Source: Phoronis ovalis | Lineage: Eukaryota > Phoronida > Phoronidae | Assembly: GCA_028565635.1 (NCBI GenBank) | Contig: JAOXYB010000014.1 | Coordinates: 1 to 60,520, forward strand | Length of the DNA: 60,520 nt | Reading direction: 5' to 3' | Shown here: one piece after another, positions 1-11,470 of the stretch | How the letters are laid out: each line of letters begins with the position of its first letter | Numbering within the stretch: the first letter of the stretch is position 1 | The notes under the pieces: generated by a model | Databases searched by the model: none | What the model saw: the letters and a program-made list of their open reading frames with translations, nothing else | Told to the model about the DNA's origin: nothing | Program-made: the position numbers and the translations under genes

Positions 1-1000
1 GGTCTAACCTTGCTATGTTCACTGTGCTGTATTTTAACAATTTATGAAATGACCCATACCTCGTCATATCATTATTTCAATGAATGGACTCGTATTTGGT
101 TATTCCATTTAGAGTTTGGTGGTACGGCTCAGTTTGTATTCTTTTGCTCGTGATAGGTTGTCTATTTTGCTATGGGTATCTAGAAGTGAAAACCCAATTC
201 TGGTTAAGTTATTACAATTAACTTTGGCTTTATATTCAACCTTTCATTAGGCATTAGATTTTTTTTTTTTAGCAAACCTAAACAATGTAAATATTGAATG
301 CTGTATACATATTAATTTTGTTGTTACCGCAGGAGATTCCTCTTTTAAGCTTAAAAGCCATTTAGCAAAATTATTGTGCTTCTTGCTTTTATTGTTGTAG
401 ATTTTAGTTCATCAGAGGTCAGTCGTTTTTGATGTAACTCCCAGGTTTATTAGCATCAATAGAGCGAAAAAGAGATCCTAAATCCGTAAACAATATAAAG
501 TGCAATGAAGTAACAACAAGAGACAACATAATCAAGGACTTGAACATATTTTTTGCTGGAAGTTTAATGACTGTAGTTTGATGTGTAGTTTTTGTACAAT
601 TCAGATTTTAAATGTTTCCTTATTTTGTATTTATACATTGTACATATAGTAAGTAGTATATATGACGCCAGATGTTATTGGATTCGAGGACGAATCCTTG
701 TAAAAAGGGGGGGGGGTTGTGTGGCACCCCGAGAGGAAATGGGATTTCCTTGTATATGTACCTTGGACTGGTCCATTCATGGGCTAGTCACTTGATATAT
801 AAGTTCTAAAATATTATAATAAAGCTAGTGCACATTGGACCTAGAAGCCGATTAGTTCTTCTACTTCTACTCATCAATCTCTCGACGAGTCTTCCCAGCC
901 GGGACTCTCACCAGTGCCTTTCCACGAACCATTCCAACAGGCTAAAACCGCTCGGCCGCGGGTTCGCCGCACATGAAATTGATATTGAATGATTTTTCAT
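1..1000. other. Left edge, no gene recognised
   Basis: AT-rich sequence with short open frames only. A G homopolymer lies near 704-714, and a GC-richer stretch (about 860-975) leads into the retrotransposon remnant and may belong to it. Confidence 0.5.
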
Positions 1001-1091
1001 TCATGATAAGTCGTATACGTTCAGGCGAAGCACACGCATACACTTACTGAAATGGCTCATTCAATGTGAAAACTATCTTCCCTCGTGACGC

Positions 1092-1690
1092 TTGAGAGAC
1101 TCCTTGGCTGATTGTGAAGATTGGTGCGCCCTCTGGCGAGTAACACTTAATGCGGCTAAAACTCAACTATTGTTAATTCACAACAAGAAAACAATGCCTG
1201 GTATTGATATTTCACTCTTTTGCACGAAAGTGTCAGTTAGTGATAAAGCCACCCTTCTGGGCGTAACTCTCGATAATAGACTAAAACTACAATATCATAT
1301 AGACAAACTCTGCAACAAAGCCGAATGTCACGTAGAGTAAAGCTTCTGTACAGAATTCGCGGTGCTGGCTGTGTAGCTAACTCAGTGCCTGCTAAGTTTG
1401 TACAAAGCATACATCAGACGAATACGATGCAATAGACATGGTGATCATGAACTGTTGTAAGAACTACATACTTATAATGCAGAGAATTCAAAACAGGGAA
1501 CTCAGGTTGGCACTCGGCCAAACACGCGGAACTAGTATAAAGCTACTACCCGGGGCTACTACACGAACTTGGTAATATTCCTATATGCTTCATGAAAGAC
1601 TGGGGCATCTAGCGAATAAAATAGAAAAGCGTCTCTTAAGAAGCCGACTTTTCAAAGAATTAAAACTCAAAGAGTACCTATACTGAGCTA
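1092..1690 (+). pseudogene. Decayed non-LTR retrotransposon reverse transcriptase (C-terminal part)
   Basis: The open segment 1092-1340 reads like the thumb end of LINE reverse transcriptases: DWCALWRVTLNAAKTQLL, then TLLGVTLDNRLKLQYHI (the W-x-L-x-x-N-x-x-K-T and LG-V-x-L-D motifs). Frameshifted downstream pieces continue the family pattern (KLLYRIRGAGC, IMQRIQNRELRLALG, HERLGHLANKIEKRLL). Several frame changes show it is dead. The clade (Jockey/CR1-like) is not certain. Confidence 0.7.
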
Positions 1691-1731
1691 AAACTTTCAA
1701 CTTCCGTCACCTTTCCCTCGAATGGGTGGGT

Positions 1732-1747
1732 GGCCCTTGGAAGGGCC
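1732..1747 (-). terminator. Histone-type 3' stem-loop (variant loop)
   Basis: On the minus strand GGCCCT-TCCA-AGGGCC is a six-base-pair stem with a four-base loop, followed by ACCCA, as in replication-dependent histone mRNAs. It is followed by a purine-rich GAGGGAAAGG resembling a histone downstream element. The loop TCCA departs from the canonical TTTC/TTTA. Confidence 0.5.
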
Positions 1748-1766
1748 GTTTGGTTTGGTTTTTAGG

Positions 1767-1832
1767 CTATGTGGGATCCGTTTTCTTGGCGGCCTTGGCC
1801 TTATTCCGACTTTCACCTTTGCGTCCGGGCAT
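1767..1832 (-). pseudogene. Tiny basic histone-like reading frame ahead of the stem-loop
   Basis: A 21-codon frame starts MPGRKGES and ends KAKAAKKTDPT before TAG, 20 bases before the stem-loop on the same strand. The composition recalls histone tails (H2A or H1 like). It is far too short for a histone, so it is best read as an internally deleted remnant. It may also be chance. Confidence 0.35.
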
Positions 1833-1849
1833 GTTATTGTTCAATCATT

Positions 1850-4080
1850 AAAACAAAAAAAAGAGCGGGTTGAAGGCAGACTCTATACGAGTCTGCAAAA
1901 TAACCTGAAGGGGCATCGCTCCGGGACTTCGCCCCACTCTACTATTCGTAAGGTCATGAAATTGCTATTTCTAAATGGTGATGACTTTGTGGGAAGAAGC
2001 GACGCAAATTTAGAAAACGGTCACAACTTCGCTCTGTAACCGCGCCTGCACTGGATTGTGTGGATTGCATGTATATTGGTTAGTGATACATCTATACTCA
2101 AAGTATTGCGAGTTATTGCAGAGACATATGCCAGTCTTATTTGAAGGTGTTTGGTTACAAAAACAAGTCTAATATGTAAATATACACTGAAACGGACTTA
2201 CCTCGAAATGCACAAAGTATGTAGCAGCTGATATAAACGTAACTAAAATACAAAGGTTATAAAATTTATATAACTAGAGGTACGTTTTTTAATGACTATG
2301 ATATTTATAGCATTGCAATTCGTCGGATAATGTATAAAAACGCCAAATTTCGCAATAAATTTTGAAAAAAAGAAGCATTCTCGAAAACAACAAACCACAT
2401 CATGATGAGATCCGAAAAAATTAAAAGGATCCTGACGTCTAATTTCTCAGAAAAAAATGTTAAGGATTTGAATGAAAAATTTCTCAGATTCTGTGTGAAA
2501 TATCAGAGACAACAAACAATAATATATGGAGTCTTTAGTTCTGTTTGCTTCATAAATCGTTTTTTGAACCACACTTTTTTTCATTTCCACTTACATTTCA
2601 AATAATTCCACCAGAAAAATTTTCAAAATTCGACAATTTTTACTTAATTTCTACTAACGAGCAAAATTAGAGAAATTAATTGTACTTTACTGGTATTACA
2701 TTTTACCGATTTTGGTTCAGGTCTAATAACAGATCACAGATTACAACGTAACAGCTGATCCTAGCGAAAACATCTGCTCGTCTGCTATTTGTAACTATTT
2801 AGGAATAACTCTGTTTTGAATTATTGCAAATACGCCTGTTTCCCCGATCAGGATACTGCATATTTGTTTTTAGAAAATGCTGTAAAAATTTATCTGCCGA
2901 TAGCGCTGACAACCAAATTTACCCATACTACTTCAATTCAGAGATAATTAAAATGAAAATGTTTTCGTGTTTGTTTAATAATTTTCTTTAGAAGAATTAC
3001 AGCAAATAAATATCTGTAACTCACCATTTTTGTAGATAGACAACCATCTTGAGTGCAAATCAGTTTTTGGTTGCGGCCAATCTGAAACGAACAATATCCA
3101 AATCTTTAACACAATTTGTAGAATTCACTGAAACCTTACTGCTTCATGAAACGCTTTTATCGAAGTACATTCGAACGATGCATGAGGATAAATGCTATCA
3201 ATAGTTGTAAAACCACTGGATTGCCCTATTAATGAGGCATATCAAACTATGTTACTTAATTGGCTTTCCGTAGAAAATGGTTCGCAGCTATTTAAAAACA
3301 AAAAAAAATTATATATACCTTCAAAAAAACACGAGGTATAAAATATGTCGCGTCAGTATAATAAAAATTGATTACAATTAAACTGAACAAATGAATAGCA
3401 CAATCTTTCTTACATCTGTTTGCAACATAAAGTATAAAAACTTAAATTGCTGCAGGCTATTTTTCAAATTGTTCCTTCAGGCATGTTAATTTAAATCAGC
3501 GCTCCTCCGCCTCTTTACATACCTGAGAAAATTTCTTTATAGGATCATAAAGATGATACTGCCATATGTCTTTTAATATTTAACTTTACACGTAGTATTA
3601 AACAACAGCATGTTCTTATTTGTTTTGTATAAGATCAATTAATAAATATGATAATTACTATACATTTATCAAAATAATGTCTTCAAATAAAGCTTTTAAT
3701 ATAAGATCTCCGGTTAAATGTGTGTACTTGAATTTGAAACCTATGGATTATCTCGTATATTAAGCATTAATGTAAAATCAAATTGATTGCATTATTCCAA
3801 GCACAGGACAATACAACTCATAACGCACACAAGTTTGCATACCCCGGATGTTACCTCAAACACTTATTTTCTATTCCTGTACAATCAACAGATTCTATCT
3901 ACATTACTTTTGATTTGACATATTTGTTATTTAATTTTTGCATTTATTATAAGCAGATGTGCACATCTGTATACATTGGTTGGTTTGTTCTAGTACTCAA
4001 GGGGCGAATAACTTTCTGCACTACTTATTAGGGAGCAAGCCTATTGGTTTTGTAGGATTTCTTCAGTTTCTTTTTCTTTT
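1850..4080. other. Intergenic, no gene recognised
   Basis: A perfect small hairpin GCAGACTC-TATAC-GAGTCTGC occurs at about 1877-1897. The rest is AT-rich, without splice-bounded coding exons that I could link. Confidence 0.5.
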
Positions 4081-4082
4081 TC

Positions 4083-4480
4083 TTCTTCCAATTTTCAGCA
4101 AGCTATTTCTCGAAGACAGTTACAGCTAGGAACTTGATACTTGATATATAACATCCCTGGGGTAGGCCATTGTTGACCTTGAGGTCAAAAGGTCATTTGA
4201 AGGTCAAAGGTCAAATTTAAAAAAAATGTTCTAAAATGATTGTATTGAGTTACAACGAAGTATTTTAGATGATCTTTGAGAAGATTTCGGTACTAAAAGG
4301 TTTTGTTTTTATATTTTTGGCATCTTTTCAATTAAGTTATTGATCGTCCAAAATTCACTAAGCTATATCTTGAAGTCTGTTGTAGTTAAGGACATGACAT
4401 TTGAGGTTTGACATCCCCAGGGTAGGCCATTGCTGACCTTGAGGTCAAAATGTCATTTAGGGGTCAAACGACAAAATTCT
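4083..4480. repeat. Duplicated repeat module rich in AGGTCA half-sites
   Basis: Two related blocks (about 4098-4216 and 4355-4480) share AAGCTAT, ACATCCC, GGTAGGCCATTG and TGACCTTGAGGTCAAAA. The first continues with AAGGTCAAAGGTCAAA. The blocks contain palindromic and direct repeats of AGGTCA. Confidence 0.75.
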
Positions 4481-4519
4481 AAAAATGATGTTGAAAGGTA
4501 ATTTAGAGGTCAATTAACG

Positions 4520-7500
4520 TTCATAGAAGCCAATATGAGCAACCCTGCCTTTGCTAAAAGGCTATCTAGTTGGAACTATAAACTTGTTCTCAAATTTTGG
4601 ATAGTTAAATGAACAAAGCAAAAGTATATATTTTTGGGAAGGAAGTAGCTTGAAGACTATGAAAATTTGCTTTTCTACCTGACACAATTTATGCAATCAG
4701 CAAGAGGAATTTTGAGTAAAAACTCACTTTTTTCGACACACAAACATCAATAATATTTTTCATTTGTCTGACACCCATATATTTAGAAGCACATCATTTA
4801 AAAATTGTGTAAAACTTTATAAATCCGATCCCTGTTGGAAGAAAAATAGCAAAGTTTCGGTTTTGGACTTAAATTTTTTGAAATTTGTGTTTTGAAAAAG
4901 TGACTTTCACCCGATTTCTATGCTAATTATATTACCAGGACAAGTAATTAAAAATTAATGTTACATAATCCTCATATTAGGGTATTTCTAAAAATGTAAA
5001 ATTTTAAATTATTAGTCTATCTTTTCAATTAACTACTCAAAATTATGCTCAAAGTATAAAGTATGAATAATTTCCCCAAATGGGGCCAGAATGTTTATAC
5101 ATTATAATTAATATTATGTTAAATATCTATTAAATGTCATACTATAGTTATAAATTCTATAAGTGTTGTACCGTAGTTGTAAGACTGTCGAACTTAGAAT
5201 TGCCAAGGCGTCTACGTGCATTGTCTAAATTTTAATGATTTAGTAAAAACATTTCCCTCTGAGGCTTGTTTTATTCTCGTCTAACATAAAGGACACGCGT
5301 GCCTGTTCAAACGTAAAATGTAAGATTACGCATTTTACTCCATTATAAACAGCAACATATAAAATTACTGATGCTTGTAAACACTCACTGCTTCTCGATC
5401 AGAGGTCAACGAGTGCAAAACATTTGTTAAATCTAACAAGCAATTACGATTCTATCGAGACTAGAGATAGGTACTTTTTAATTAAAACGATTTATTGTCG
5501 TAAGAATTTATAGGAAAAGCGAAAAGTACATTTATGTTATTTCGGGGTAATGACAGCGCAAGGAAAAAAAACAGAAGCAGAGGCTGATTAAAATGCTCTA
5601 TCAAATAGTAAGTGAATGATTCCATCAGCAAGATCACTATTGCCTAACCATACTTTTTGTTTTGCTAACAATTTTCAACACTGTCACTAATTTTCAATCG
5701 ATTTGTTACAAGGAAGATAGAAAAATACAATACTCACTGCTTAATAATCAAGTTAATAAACACGTACATATACTCGCAGTGGTTATTGTATACGTCAAAT
5801 CCCCACAATGAAAACATTTCAGCATTACAGGCATATTTATACTTCAGATTAGATAGTAATAAATATCGCCTGAGATACGTATTGTTTTATTTCCTTACAC
5901 TTAGCACGACGTTGCTTATTTTAATTTGTTTAATTAATCATTCTACCTCTTACTATGTCCTTTTGTAACATCCTCTTTACCATTCCAACGTTTCAAACAT
6001 AGAAACGCCTTGCTGATGGGCAGATTATAAACTAATAAATAATGTATTTCACAGAAAGTATATTCTGACGGTTCTGACTTGAAAACAGGTGTATTTGTCC
6101 CTAATGCTTTATTACTAAACATTGAAAAGAGACCAATTAAATTGGCGGAAGTACTAGTTTGTATACAAAGTAGGTACATTTGCATGTCATCGTACTGCTA
6201 CGGGCACAGATTTGAATTTAAGATTGGTGCGTTTGAGTCAGTGCCATCGCACTTAACAGTGAGTTATTTTCCCAGTGTATTATCATTTTTATTGTACATG
6301 ATGAATAAAACAATCATGTTTCCCCCGTAAAATGGTTTATTGATGGTTATTAATCACATAACACGGATTCTAATGTAGTCAATCTCCGAAAATAATGCTC
6401 ATATGGAATCGAACCACTAATACTAGTATTATTATCATATACAGTACAAAGAAATATAATATTAAAGAGGATCAGTTCTCTTGTGCATTCCGTTCATGTA
6501 GAATGGAAAATTAAAGGCAATGCCGTTACCGAAACGTAAAACAGTACTTTTTCGGATTAGGTTTACAGGGTTTAGAAGTCTACCAAGGCGATATGCAAAA
6601 CTAATACTAAAGGAATACAACGGATAGCCGAGATTTATCAAGACAACGAGATGAGGACATGCCCCAGAAGAAGTTTTGCTTTTTTAGACATATCCTATTC
6701 CCTCAATATGGTGCATTGTTTTCCTGACAAAATACTCGAAAGGAGGCGAGTCCACTACGCTTATTATATATATTTATTACAGTATCCGCTGTGTATGATA
6801 TAATTCGAATAATAGGCTTACTTGTAGAATGTCTGTGTGTCTTCTCAGAATTACGACAAGTGCTAATGAATACAATGCATTGTCGAAGTTGTACCAATTA
6901 CTGCATACAATACTATCGCTTCATTGCCTGTGAAGCTAGATCTATAGTTATAATTAAAGTTTATATTTATTACATGCCTCGTCTCACTTTGGTTATAAAG
7001 GTTCCATTGTAATGTCTTATGATTTGTTATGTGTTGGCCATTATGAAGTTACGTATATTTATTTTGGTGTCTTATTGCCTCCAATTTTTATGAACATGGA
7101 TTATGTCAAGAAGTAATTGCTACTTTAAGACAATGGTTATTATTAAACGGCATTAAATTATTTTAAAACTTCCTATCTTAATTACTTACACATCCTCTTT
7201 GTTAATTTATTCTATAAGTATAAAAATTAGGTAAGTTTTCAAGTTTAGATAGTTAGCGTCTGATTCCCAGAAGAAAAACTGGTCAGTGCCGGTATGATTA
7301 CTTCTTAATTACATTCTACGCACTAATGTAATAGTGCATACCTTCACGTTTTGGTATTTGTTTGTTTCGTCTTCTTTATTTCACTTATTAAGTAACATTG
7401 GATTAAAATAATGTATGGCATATACTGTTTTACGCTCTAATTTTGAAAATTTGCCAAAATGTTTTATGTTAAGAAAAATCTTTATTTGAAGACAAAGGAT

Positions 7501-10500
7501 ATTAGTTTATGGAATTAAATTATTTTACAACTTTTCTTGATTATACAATATTTAATCGATACGTTAAAGTTCAGGTGAAAAATTAAAACAAGTTAACAAA
7601 CTCAAAAAGGTACACTGTTTCGCAAAAAGTGAACTTATCTAGCATTTAAGTTAATAAATAAGTTCAAGTTGCCGGTTCAAAAGTGCGCGGACGAAGGATC
7701 TAAACCTCCACAAGAATTTATTTTACAGAAGTTATTGCTATAATTTGTACTTGATTTATTTTGTTTCATAATTTTTTCCTACTGATGTATACATTTCTAT
7801 GTACTCTGCTGATTTTTATTGAAAAGCCTATTTCTAATTTTGTAATTATTTACAAAGGCGCCCAAAACTTCCACTGAGATATGGGCCACTTTTTTATACA
7901 CTACTGAATTAAGATAAAGAAACTTTAACAATAAATTTCCCGCAATGTTATATAAATATGAAAATAAAATACAAAATACATTACTTTTATTTCCGTGGCA
8001 GGTAGAAGGCATGACGACACGCAATTCTCACACAAGTCAATTATAGTTTTACAACTTTAATACTGCTTGTAATTTATTAGTTAATTTAATATAATCTTCA
8101 TTTACAAATTAATTTTATATGTTTACTGGATTGCGTTTATTTTATTACAGAGTTTGACTGATTTATTAGACAGTTAGGCTATAATCATATATATTTATGA
8201 ATATTGTAATGCAGACCAATGATGGAAGTCATATCTAATTTTTCCATTGTCTGTTTTTTATTGCTGAAACGGTAGATGTTGCAAGAGCGGACCCAGGATT
8301 CAATGTTTGGGATCAACTTAACAGGCATGTAGAAGAACGATATAACTTTATTTGTTTTGTACTCTAAGTGGATTTTCGTGATTCTTGGGGTATCCATCGT
8401 ATCACTTTATTATTAAAATACATACGCAGGTACATGAAAATCAAGCTGTCGTTGTATACTGTCTATACTTCTGCATAACAGTTTGCGCAATATAACGAAA
8501 TATGAAAACTTGAACTCAAACTCACTGATTGCACATTATTTTATTCGATTTAGAAATATCGTAAGAAAACAGTATATGCTTTTCATTACAAAAAAAAACA
8601 TTAGTATATTTTAAAAAATATCATTTAATTCTTGGTATATTCGATGTTGCATATCACGAAGCAGTGTGCATGCAATTTGAAATAAACCTTGTTTGTTTTC
8701 ATACGTGATTTGTACCGATATAGCGGTAACATTTTACACTTATTTAATTGTAGAAATAAATGTATCATCTCTTACAAAACGATGAACAAAATTACTATAC
8801 ATTTTAATATAATAGTTATTTCTGTACATAGACAAAGAAGGAAGTTTCACGTGGGTGCACTGGGTTGCAAAACATTTCAAAGTGATATTAAATGTGTTTT
8901 GAGTAACTCATTGAATTAAATCAACTAAAACAGGTTATCGGACACGTGTCGCTAATATTGCCTGAAGCAAGACGTTTTTTCTCAAGGCATCCTGTCAAAA
9001 GGACAGGTGTTTGTTTTATTCGTGTCATAGGTAAGGATGCGAACATGATCTCAATTAATAAGATATAACAAACACTTCTAACTACGTTACTTGTATGTAC
9101 TTGAGATATTTTGTAAAATATAACAAGAATATAGGGATTTCTGGACAGGCCATGATCGACATCTCAAAGTTACCGAATCCTGAACAATAGTATGTTTAAA
9201 TAATTAAGTATTTCTCAAACTAAATATAGAAAACAAAATTTGTAATGAAAAATATTTAGCATAATATATGTAATAAATTATAGTGATTGCTCGTGCAGCG
9301 GTGCTTTTAGCTATAAGGTTGTATTGAGTACAGATTTGTACCAATTACAGAGCTCAGAAAGCCAAGAAGGACTCTCAGGAAAAAAATTGTTGTCGCGCAA
9401 ATCTTTTGGGTCGAAAAATATTTATTTTTTCCCACCATTCGGTTCAGTCATGGCATCTTGCCCGTCATGCGTACGTCACCCTATTCGGGGATTTTAAAAT
9501 GTGAATTACTAGTAGATGTTACACTGGTGGCACACATACAGTATGGGCTACGTGACTTCATGTGTGCCTATTTTTAGCCTGCATCGTATACTGCGGCGTA
9601 AAAATACCATTTGCCTTAAATAGATATTAGAATATAGTGCTTTCCTTTCAATGTGAGACATTAAAGATTGCTTAACTTCACGTTTTTGTAGTGTCATCTT
9701 AAATCATCCAGGTGACGGTAGACCACCTGTGTTTAAGGCTATATACAAAGAAAACCGCAGCGAACCTTAGTAATGTGTTCGACCGGGAAAATTCAGTAAT
9801 ATTATTATTGCGATCAGGTACAAACGAATTTTCTGAGGCTTTCTTGGCATTACCACATGGCAGACTGAGTTGATCGCGGCATGGTACAGATTACACTAAA
9901 GAAATTACGAATAAACCACGATGAAAAAATGCTTTTAATTCAAAATTTATTTGAAAATGTAGCATATTCCCTATCAAAATCAACCATTTTTTTTTACTAG
10001 AATAAGTTTTTGGAGAGTACTGTTTAGTATGTGCGGTTATATTTCCTATATTGCAAAATTAGTTATTCAAGCAGCATATATAACCATATTATTTACTTTA
10101 CGATTAAAATATTTTCAGTCAATCAAACGAGACATGTTTTTAAAATTATCATGGATAAGCATTGTTTTAAAAGCATTACTTAATCTTTTCCATTTTCCGT
10201 AAACATTTATATACTGCATAGCATATGTTATCGGCAAATGTGGTCATAGAGTTAATGGCTAGATTAAAATAACCACTCACACCAAAATTTTATCTTATCG
10301 AGACACCTTGATGATGAACTATAATTACCTGTACCTGGTGACTCAGGTAATAATAATGTTAAGCTAAAATATAATTAATCCAAACTGAAATGTAGCTTTC
10401 GGTCCTATCTCAAAACTTTCAATTTATCACTCTTTTCTGATATACTACACGAAATTTATACTAGACTAATTTTGTCACTGAAACGACATGTCATAAAATG

Positions 10501-11400
10501 AACATTATTTGCGGTAATGATATTATTATTTTGAAATAAAAATTTTAAAAAGTGAACATTAAACGGTTTCTTTTCCTTCTTTAATTGCGACCATGGCATC
10601 TAAATCATAGATTATTTGAGACACGCGTTTAAGGGCTGTAAAATATTCTCTGTGATATTGCTGCAGTTAGAGACATACCGAGTCATATGCATACTAAGTG
10701 TGGGATATAACAAATATTGTTTATGTGATCTTGTTTCAAAATAACAAGAAAAAAAGCCTTGTACTGTCAGTTTATTTTTGCAAAGCCTAAAGCTAGGAAT
10801 GGCCTGACTGTATTAGGAACTGCACATCAATGACATATATATGCACCTATCAAAACACAAACAAAACACTTGACTTAAAAATTACGCACAAGAAAACACT
10901 GACCTTTCTTGTGCAATTAGCAATAAAAATAGAAAAAACAATAACAGGAGTGTTTGTCCACCTGTGTTTTGACAGTGGTCTTTTGACATTAGCTATGTGT
11001 AATGCAATGTAACTCGTGACTAGGCAAACAAAATATTTTGCCAGCCAGAAGATAAGCTCCTTGGTGAAAAATGTGTTATACTTTTTAATGGGACTATCAT
11101 CTCTAAGACAAAAGCGATTTAGAATCTAATTAATCATGTAAAGCGCTAAAAAAGAGTGTTTACGGGTTCGAATCTTAGATTAAACTATTGGGCGTTTACC
11201 ATAAATTTAAAGTTTAAAATGCAAAATCAATTTGCAGTTAAGACATTTAACTACAAGGCATTATCAAGAACAGATTATTTGTTTTAGGTTCGGGGGGTTT
11301 AGCGGAATTTTAATCTTATAGCTGAAATTGAAAAAAAAAGTCGAAGTAAATAGTGAGATTTTCTTGTCCGGCTCGCTGGGCTTAACAAGAAACACAGCGG
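4520..11400. other. Long AT-rich intergenic stretch upstream of the giant gene
   Basis: Only short stop-limited frames with no family resemblance are present. A B-box-like GGGTTCGAATC occurs at about 11164, without a convincing tRNA fold. Any promoter or 5' UTR of the giant gene should be at the right end of this stretch, but I see no TATA box. Confidence 0.5.
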
Positions 11401-11407
11401 CAATAAG

Positions 11408-11470
11408 ATGATTATGAAATCAAAGACTTTTTGTTTAGTTTTGTCGACATCGTTATATGCAATTTCATTG
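11408..11470 (+). CDS. Exon 1: start codon and signal peptide
   Basis: The exon has 21 codons beginning MIMKSKTF, then a hydrophobic run rich in Leu, Val and Ser, ending at a strong donor GTAAGT (11471) in phase 0. Joined to exon 2 (LHIVRSQS), it gives a typical secretory leader with a likely cleavage near residue 25-28, just where the mature N-terminus of Notch ligands starts. Two in-frame ATGs occur (codons 1 and 3). No TATA box is evident upstream. Confidence 0.7.

Noticed and set aside
1722-2039. Plus-strand frame of 105 codons across the histone-like hairpin
   Set aside because: No family resemblance; it runs over structural repeats and opposite to the more meaningful minus-strand features.
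11150-11200. tRNA gene suggested by GGGTTCGAATC
   Set aside because: The B box is good, but no matching acceptor stem, anticodon arm or A box could be drawn around it.
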